Assembly (NCBI GenBank): GCA_003415625.1
Contig: PYIU01000003.1
Coordinates: forward strand, 7,316,001 to 7,380,000
Origin: Aquanectria penicillioides
Taxonomy: Eukaryota > Ascomycota > Sordariomycetes > Hypocreales > Nectriaceae
Length of the DNA stretch: 64,000 bases
Direction: 5' to 3'
Part shown: piece by piece, positions 56,802-64,000 of the stretch
Numbering within the stretch: position 1 is the stretch's first letter
Layout of the letters: the number at the start of each line of letters is the position of its first letter
Notes under the pieces: generated by a model
Told to the model about the DNA's origin: nothing
Seen by the model: the letters and a program-made list of their open reading frames with translations, nothing else
Databases searched by the model: none
Position numbers and translations under genes: made by a program

Positions 56802-58545
56802 ATGGAGAGCAAGTTTCTCGTGCTGTGCCCCGCCCCGCCGACGGCCGACGAATCTGCGGGAGCGACGGCGCTCACTCTGCAGGTCCGCGAGCACAAGAAG
56901 CGAAAGTTTCACTCCAAGAGCCGATCGGGATGTCTCTTCTGTAAGCAGAAGCGAGTCAAGGTGAGTTTGAGACCCGAGTTGAGCTACCCCCCCTTTTCCC
57001 CCCTCTCTTACCGTGCAATGCAATGCCATGACAGACATGCCACGGTATGCCAATGCTGTGTCATGTCATGTCATGTCATGTCATGCCATGCCATGCCATG
57101 CAACGCGACAGACATCAACAACGTCAAAACGTCCTCGCGCGCGTTTGCGCCTGTCTTGTCTTGTCTTGTCTTGTCTGTCCGTCGGTGTTCTGTCCGCTGT
57201 AAAAATTGGGGGCTCGGATGAATTAGACTTGGGGACCAGCTGCTAAGATCAACCCGCTTCCTCCTCCTAGTGCGACGAGCAAAGGCCCATCTGCAAACGC
57301 TGCTCCCGGCACAACGCGGCGTGCATCTACGAGCCGGCCCAGCTCCTGGACCGTCGCCGTCCGCGCCGTGATGGATTCACCAACGACCCACTGGCCCAGC
57401 CGTTCTACCGGCCGGACATCATGATCGAGAGCGACCATCCCCGCGGGGCCACGGCGCCCGACGTGCTGCTGCGTCACTTCCAAAACCACTTCGATGCCAT
57501 CACCAACTCGGCCCACCCGCCGTCTGTCTGGCAGATGGTCGACAAGCCCTACCTCCAGAGGGCCGTCCTGTCACTCGCCGCCTGCCACCTCCGCCACCAC
57601 ACGGCGGACCCAAACGCCCATCACCTCGCCGAGCTGCACCAGGGCCGCATGGCATTCCAGGCCTTCACCTTGGCTCTGAGCCAGCCCATGGACATGGAGC
57701 GCATCGACGCCCTGCTCACCACAGCCCTGTCAGTCCACACCGTGTCCTTCGTCACGGTCGAGGACCCGCGCCCGTCCGGCTCGTGGGTCTTCAGCGCCGA
57801 TCCCGCCCGTCTCGGATGGCTTAGTTTCCAGTTGGGTTTGAAGCCCTTTGCGGCCTCGCTCGCCGCATTCAGGGCCTCTAGTGCCATGCAGCCCATGTTT
57901 GAAGCCGCAAACGAGCAGGGCATGGTGTTGAGCACGACCGGGCTGCGTCTCACCGAGATACCCCGTCGATGGAAGGAGTTGCTTAGGCCGTGCGCAGGCG
58001 ACCGCTTTGACCTCAGGGCCGCCTTTGAAGACCCGTTGCGCACTTTAGCCGAGATCTCTCAAACCCCTGCCGACCCCCAGAACCTGATGATCTACATCCA
58101 AATGGGAGGCAAGATATCAGCAGAGTTCGTCCGGCTGCTTCAGGACAAGGATCCTCGCGCGCTTTGGATTTTTGGCTACTGGTTTGGCCTCCTGGGCCGC
58201 CTCGGCTTCTGGTGGATGCGTCCTCGCGTTGAGCGGGACTACCGAGCCGTGATCCAATACCTGCGAGACCCGCCTGCGAGGCACAAAAAGACCATGGCAG
58301 GGCCTATACAGGACATCCAAGTAATACCCGACGATGGATCAACCGACGAGGGATCGGCTGACGGAGAGGGTCGTCCCGACGCCGACACTGACGCCGACGG
58401 CTACGCCGACGCCAGCGTTGGTAGTGCTGTTGCAGCCGGAGTCGCAGGTGGTGTAGAGGAGGCGCCGCCGCCTCTGCCATTCTCGTCCTCGTCCATGTCG
58501 GCGTCTGCATTTGTAGAGGCACAGGCGCAGGCACAGGCGCAAGCA

Positions 58546-58591
<46 letters not shown>

Positions 58592-59007
58592 TTCAGGCAC
58601 AAGCCCAACATGAACAGTTGCAATCATCACACTTGCAGGCGCATGCGCAGATGCAGCTCCAGCTGCGGAGGCAGACGCCAATGCAGCTGCGGGCGCCGAC
58701 ATCACAGGCGCACAATCACACTCACACTCACACTCACACTCACACTCATGAACAGGCTCTGGCTCTGGCTCAGGCTCAGGCGCAGGCGGAAATGGAAATG
58801 GAGGCCATCGCATTGGCACAGGCACAGGCACTGGCATTGGCACAGGCTCAGGCGCAGGCACAGGCACAGCTACAGGCGGAGCTGCAGGCCGCCTCGAAGC
58901 AACGGGTGAGCCCATTGTGGACAAGTCTGATTGCTGAGCTCGAGGGACTCGAGGATGACTGGGGTGGGCTCATGCCCAGAAAAGGACTACTACAAGTAAA
59001 CAACTAA
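56802..59007 (+). CDS. Zn2Cys6 transcription factor with Ala-Gln and His-Thr repeats, 631 aa, 2 exons
   Basis: Exon 1 (56802-56960) ends SGCLFCKQKRVK; a 310-nt intron (56961-57270) then leads to exon 2 starting CDEQRPICKRCSRHNAAC. Together they form C-x2-C-x6-C-x6-C-x2-C-x6-C. The regulatory region (about 100-420) has APDVLLRHFQNHFDAITN and VDKPYLQRAVLSLAACHLRHH, close in style to UPC2-like fungal regulators. From about residue 430 on it becomes low complexity: an Asp/Ala run, then (Ala-Gln)n from CAGGCT/CAGGCA repeats (58519-58606), an (His-Thr)n run (58713-58748), and a second Ala-Gln block. This part is probably disordered and may be an activation domain or length-variable. Large frames on the minus strand over the repeats are shadows. 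Confidence 0.88.
57058..57101. repeat. TCATG/CCATG pentanucleotide repeat in an intron
   Basis: About nine units of a 5-base repeat within intron 1 of the regulator. Confidence 0.9.
57152..57176. repeat. TTGTC pentanucleotide repeat in an intron
   Basis: About five units of TTGTC in the same intron. Its complement (GACAA/AAGAC) repeats again at 60664-60695. Confidence 0.85.
58519..58606 (+). repeat. Hexanucleotide repeat coding for Ala-Gln
   Basis: GCNCAR hexamers in the open frame; 13 or more Ala-Gln pairs in a row with few interruptions. Confidence 0.95.
58713..58748 (+). repeat. Repeat coding for His-Thr
   Basis: CACACT/CACTCA units coding for alternating His and Thr inside the regulator. 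Confidence 0.9.
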
Positions 59008-60040
59008 ACGGTAATAATTAATTCGCATCTCGGTAAGATACAAATGCGAGATGTTCGTTTGCATGCAATGTTACCCACATGTGGGCCTGGGACTTGACAG
59101 GAACAACTACCGTATTACCGGTTGTAACCCTTCCCCTCCCCCCTCCCCCTCCCACTCACTCCCAGGCGCTAGCGACCACGGTCAGCTCTCATCCGCATAT
59201 GCGCAGGGCGGTCGTGGAGGGAGGGGGGTGGCCTCCTGCAGGCGAGGCATAACAAATGCGCACAGATGCAAACGTGATATTTCTGTGCAGCAGAACTGGT
59301 TCCCGCGCCTTTCTTTTCGTGACGCAGCCTAACACGCGGGGGGAGCGGAAGCCGGGAACCAGACGCCGCCGCCGAAAAAAGCAAGGCATGCACCATGTCA
59401 CCATGGGCACGATGTGATGTGTATGTAATGTACTGTACGATTGAGTACGATTGAGTACGATGGGGCACGATGCGGGTACGATGATCGGGCTCCGGATACC
59501 GTGCCCATGGATGGTCCTGGTGTTCATCGTCACACACAGGGATGAAGCTTCTTGCCTAGTGGCGTGGAACACGGATGGCCGTGAGGTGTGAGGTGTGAGC
59601 TGAGAGCCTCTGAGCAAAGTGAGCAAGTGATTGCGCGCGTATATATGTGCGTGCATGGCGAAACGCACACTTGACGCACGCGCGCACACACACACACACA
59701 CGGACACGGACACTCACCCCCACGAGTAGAGCACGTTGAGGCTGTTCCAGAGTAAAACAACCGTGGCGGACGAATGTCTCGAGCCCATTGGCGGCCAACG
59801 TTTCGTCGCATGTGGTCAGCTAACGCCAAAGGCAGTAGGAGAACAGAAAAAAAAACAAAAAGAAAAAAAAAATCAGACAATGACAAAAAACGTGTGTTCT
59901 GTCATGTCTCCCGCGTGCGTAATGTCAAGCCTCCTTGCATGAGTGGCCATGGCCGGGCATCCTGGAGAGCTGCCTCGCTTCGAGAGGACTCGTGGGGACA
60001 AGGAAATTGGCATTTTGTGTCCAGAGCCAAGCAACCAAGC

Positions 60041-60112
60041 AAACACACACGGGCACACAAATCATACGCACACGAAATCACACACACGCACACACACTCT
60101 CGCACACTCTCG
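60041..60112. repeat. CA-rich microsatellite
   Basis: Interrupted CACA dinucleotide repeat downstream of the regulator. Confidence 0.85.
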
Positions 60113-60663
60113 TTTTCTCAGGCCCCCCGAAATACCCCGTCAACAAGGGAGGGTAGGTAGTGCGGTTCCCTCAGCTGGCCAAGGGAGGAGAGGGGAAATG
60201 AAGATGAAGAGAGATGACGCATGTCTGGATGTCTGGATGGATTAGTCGGATGCCCGCCGGCCTCTGGCTCGCAAGTGCTGGTTCGGCGAGGGAATTGCCA
60301 GCCACAAGCTGAAATTGACTCCCCATTCGACCGTGACAGTTGAAAAATGCAAATTAGCAAAAAATGCCACCTTTTCTTGCTTGCGAGTCTAGAGGATTAC
60401 GCAGCAAACTAAACAGCGTAGATCGGACGCGCCAGCCGCACTACGCAAAAGTATATATATGGCGTGCGCTTTACAAGAGACTCGGATTGTGGCACGTACC
60501 CAGTGGAGACTTGACATGAGGCCGGTCCCATCAACTCGCGGGGCAGGATTGACAGGTGATTGATCATAGATGAACAATCGAGCAATCAATCAGCATCTCG
60601 TCTCATGGCAAACACACACGCCCCCCCCCCCGTAGCTGGGGAGGGTCAAGAGGGGCGAGCAGG

Positions 60664-60695
60664 GCAAGACAAGACAAGACAGGACAAGGCAAGGC
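60664..60695. repeat. AAGAC/GACAA pentanucleotide repeat
   Basis: Pentanucleotide repeat, complementary to the TTGTC repeat in the intron of the upstream regulator. Confidence 0.8.
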
Positions 60696-63600
60696 GAAAG
60701 AAACGGCAGATGGCAGCCCTCTAAAACAGAAAAAGCAATGAAGGCCGGGGCCAGCTCGTGGCTTGATTGCTGTAACTCGAAAAAAAAAAAAAAATCGAGC
60801 CAAGACATCCCCACCTATTGCCATCCATAGCGAGGTTGGAGGCACTTCATTCGCTGCAAGCGTCGTTGAGCAGCCTTCCCGAGGCTCGAGATTTTCGAGT
60901 TACTACGGCGTAGTTACGGTAGACAGGACTTTTGCGCCACGCCTCCAAAAAAGCACCACATCACATCTCTGGCTTCAAGACATCATCAAACCACGTGTTG
61001 CCCACGGCTACCCGCCACAGCCGAGAGACGAGACGACATCTCTGACTATCACTTTGGTTTTTTGTTGCTGGTCACGGCCAAGCCGGCGTTTGTCTGTCTC
61101 TATCTCTCTCCTCCACCCCCTTCTTTATCTGGAGAGAGCTAGGTAGCTAAGCTGGGTGGGCAGGCTACGTAGTGGCGATTGTCACCATTACATCGTTTTC
61201 CCCACCACCCATTCCGGGCAAATTCAAGAAGCCGGCCCCTTTAGGGTGCCCCAGGACGGTGGATTGGTGGAAAGACTAGCAGATGTGACACTTGCGCCAG
61301 GGCGACACCGAAGGGCCAACCCAGTCACCATCGCCCGGTGAGCAGGGCACGCGATGCTCGATGCGGAGAATCTTGTCGAAGAGGCGCCGTGGCCAGCGGA
61401 TCTCGAGGGTTGAGCTAGAGGGGGAGGTCCTGCGGAACGACACTGCGGAAGGGGTGGATGACGGCGAGCGTCTAGCCATTCGTGACCGGGGTTGGGGTCT
61501 TGACGGGCCTTTGACGGCCCCTCCCCCTTACGGTGGCTCTCTGGCCTCTGGATAGCTCAATGGATACATCAGCATAGCTCTCTGCCATGGTGCTAGGTAT
61601 TATAGCATACCATAGTAGCCTCCGCCGGGGCTCCAGCGGGCTCCATATTCCCATTGTCGACCCCGTCTAGACCTCGACATGGCGGACCTCGCCCTGCCCT
61701 GGGGAGGGGGGCCCAGGGGGTGGAAGAGCTCAACTCATCAAGTGCCTTTGTTCCCCTTGCATACCCACCTCCCGCTGCATCCTCCACGTGGCGGCTGATC
61801 CAGTCGGCGTCCATGGGTCAGCGCCCGGTGGGCAAACAGACTTGGCCAGACCGTAATAGGGCGCAGCTGGCGTCGCAAACTTGATCCATGGAGCGGGTTA
61901 GCAAGCAATCAAGTAATCAAGCGAACCAGGTAATCAAGCAAAGGGTTGAGCAGGAGGGAGACGAACAAGGGAAGAAAAAAAAAAAAAAGAAAAAAGGTAG
62001 ATGGATGCTTGACACTGAGAAGGTTTGCCCATCTCCACACCCGAGTCATAACAAGATTGCGGCCTCTGGGTTGGTGGTCGACGAGGCGCAGGCTAAGCTG
62101 ATGTGCGGCTTGTAGTTGCATTTCTATCAATGTGTGAGTGCGAGTGCGAGTGCGTATTTGTCAAGTACCGGCATCCTCGTGACCTCATCCGTTTGCCTCT
62201 GTGACAATGCCGGAGAGTGGGCGAGGATCGAGAATGGCGTTCGTATCCCAGAAGCTGGAGCAGCGGGCCAGTTTCCAATACATTGGGAAGCGGGGGGGAT
62301 CCAATCTAGCAAATAAACGATGGCCAGATCCACGGCGAGAGATGGGAACCGGAAAAAAAGGAAAGAAGAAAAAAAAAAAAAAAAAAAGAAAATGAGCATG
62401 AGGATGAGACTACACCAAGAACTTTTTTTTTTACCAACTTCGCCTATTTGCCACAGGCTGCACTACGGTACACTACATTGCACTATTTCTTATAGAGTAC
62501 CGTTCTTTTTCGGGTTGCTTGCTTCCGAGATGCCGCAAATTCTGCACCAGGCTGCTTCGCTCGAGTTGTTTTTTTTTTTCATGGCGCCCTGGGGATTATC
62601 TGCAGCTACAATTAGGGATTGTCCTTGCACTGCGTCGACGCACTGATGCTCGAGATGTCGGTGCCCGTGTCGGGGGCGGCCAACATGGCTTTTTCTTCGG
62701 TTTGCTGTTGGCCGACGAAGGGTTTCAAGACCTCCTTTTTTTGGTCACTAGCTCCCTGGATGGTGGATGCTTGTTGGATGTGAGTAAGAAAACGGCCTGT
62801 TTGTGGTGGTGGTTGTTGGTGGTGGTGATGGTGCTATTCTGGTTGGTGTTGGTGCTGAAGTTGGACTATCTTGCGAGGCCTCACTCTCTCCCTCCCCTCT
62901 CTATGGATGGAGGCTCTCCAGCCGATGACAGAGAGCCCTGTCGATCGGAGTCGTTGCCCCTGTCCCTTCCATGGCCCCCCCCGCGCCATCGTCTCACCGT
63001 TGCGTTGCCTCGCCCACAGTGACAGGTTTGACTTGCCGGGGGTCTTGTTGGCCCGTTGTTCTATTTTTCTTTTCCTTTCTTTTCCTTGTCATTTACCGTA
63101 TCCTCGTACTCTCGTACAGAGGTGCACCAAACACACGTAACGCACCCTGCGCGCCCGCCGCCGGCGCCGCCTCCTCCGCCGCCCTGACTTGTTCGTTTCC
63201 CTTGATTGCTTTTTCCTCCTCTCCCGTCATTCAACCCTTCCCCTTGCCCAGCGCCCGGCCCCAAAATAATCCCCAGGATCTCGGCCTCTGCGTGACGCTT
63301 GCGAACCGGGGCTGCCCGCCAGCCGGGGAAAGGATTGTGTCTCGCTGCGCCGCGGCCCTCGATTGGCCCGATGCCGTGGTTAGTGGCTGCGGTAGAGGGG
63401 AGCTGGGCTGCTGGGCCACCAAGCCCATCTCGCCAGTGGATCCAATAGTGCCCTCTGGCAGCCCTTGATGGGCTTGACGGCCCTGATTGTTTGTCCTCTG
63501 GGCCTTTTCCTTGGTCGGCTCTGGGCCGTCCTGGGATCCCTGACCAGCGAGGTCCCTGCTGGCCCGTGTTGGGGTCTCGGGTGATCGATTCAAAGTGACT

Positions 63601-64000
63601 GGTCGACAGCTCCGATCATTGGAAAATCCTCCGATGCGATGCTGCTAGCCCCAAGTCCCCAAGCACCCAACGGCACCGTCGCGGATCCCGACTCGTCGGC
63701 TTCCCCATGTGTACTCCGCAGCGACTCAGATCTCGGCCAGCCGGTTTAATCATCCAAGAGAGCGCCTCTCGTTCGATGGCAGAGGCGGGCCACCAGCCAT
63801 GTCTCCGCTCGAGGGCGCCTCTCCCTTGGCCATGCCATTGTTCTCCTGGGCACTGAGGGCCGGGGACCGGGGACTGGAGACTGGTGGCTGAGCGAGCCAG
63901 CAGAAAGCGGGCGAGGCAAAGGGGGACGAGGGACAGACAGACAGGCGAAGTGGATGAGTGAGCGAGCGGGTGAGTGATGCATGCGGCACTATGATAGAGT

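Larger units (their letters stand above)
59008..64000. other. 5-kb gene-free region with microsatellites
   Basis: From the end of the Zn2Cys6 gene to the right edge. CA repeats (about 59681-59713 and 60041-60112), a 10-base near-repeat with ACGAT (about 59433-59482), an AAGAC repeat (60664-60695), C/G and A/T homopolymers and GGTGGTTG-like runs occur. Frames on both strands have no motifs. Such long gene-free stretches often belong to promoters of developmentally controlled genes; none is visible up to the edge. Confidence 0.5.

Noticed and set aside
58304..58924. 206-codon minus-strand frame rich in Pro-Glu and Pro-Val
   Set aside because: It is the antisense of the Ala-Gln and His-Thr coding repeats of the Zn2Cys6 gene, which has a coherent spliced frame.

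Overview
The window is nuclear DNA of a filamentous ascomycete (Pezizomycotina, most likely a Sordariomycete). The evidence is many short GT-AG introns of about 45-75 nt with CTAAC/CTGAC-like branch sites, three Zn2Cys6 regulators, fungal carbohydrate enzymes, several MFS carriers, and a transposon whose decay pattern fits repeat-induced point mutation (RIP). No rRNA, tRNA or CRISPR was recognised. Exon-intron models were built by hand from reading frames and splice signals. Coordinates span first to last coding base and include introns.

Left part (1-25 kb), ordinary genes: splicing factor Cwc25 (cut by the left edge), mitochondrial ribosomal protein uS14m, a membrane-anchored GH3 beta-glucosidase, a small unknown protein, a C2H2/CCHC zinc-finger protein with a hidden first exon, an MFS carrier, then a divergent pair of a GH105 unsaturated-glucuronyl/rhamnogalacturonyl hydrolase and an anion:cation-symporter-type MFS carrier. 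The pair would fit uptake and cleavage of pectin fragments. A small RanBP2-like zinc-finger protein follows.

Middle part (25-56 kb), accessory DNA with much gene decay: a siderophore-transporter pseudogene, a divergent NPP1/NLP-family secreted protein whose 3' end needs a very short intron or carries a frameshift, a complete but dead Mutator-like (MULE) transposon with 58-bp inverted repeats and a target-site duplication, an SNG1-like DUF3533 membrane protein, a voltage-gated proton channel (Hv1), a racemase remnant, a class II aldolase, a Zn2Cys6 regulator with an in-frame stop, two tandem ruined S10 carboxypeptidases, an intact nine-exon secreted metallo-beta-lactamase-fold enzyme divergent from a Zn2Cys6 regulator, an orphan 182-aa protein, and a second metallo-beta-lactamase-fold gene with a one-base frameshift.

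Right part (56-64 kb): a Zn2Cys6 regulator with long Ala-Gln and His-Thr repeats and pentanucleotide repeats in its intron, then about 5 kb with simple repeats and no supportable gene.

The best candidates for something unusual are the Hv1 channel with a changed S4 sensor, the sharp RIP boundary inside the transposon, the clustering of single-lesion genes, the two metallo-beta-lactamase genes (one paired with a regulator), and the repeat-rich regulator.
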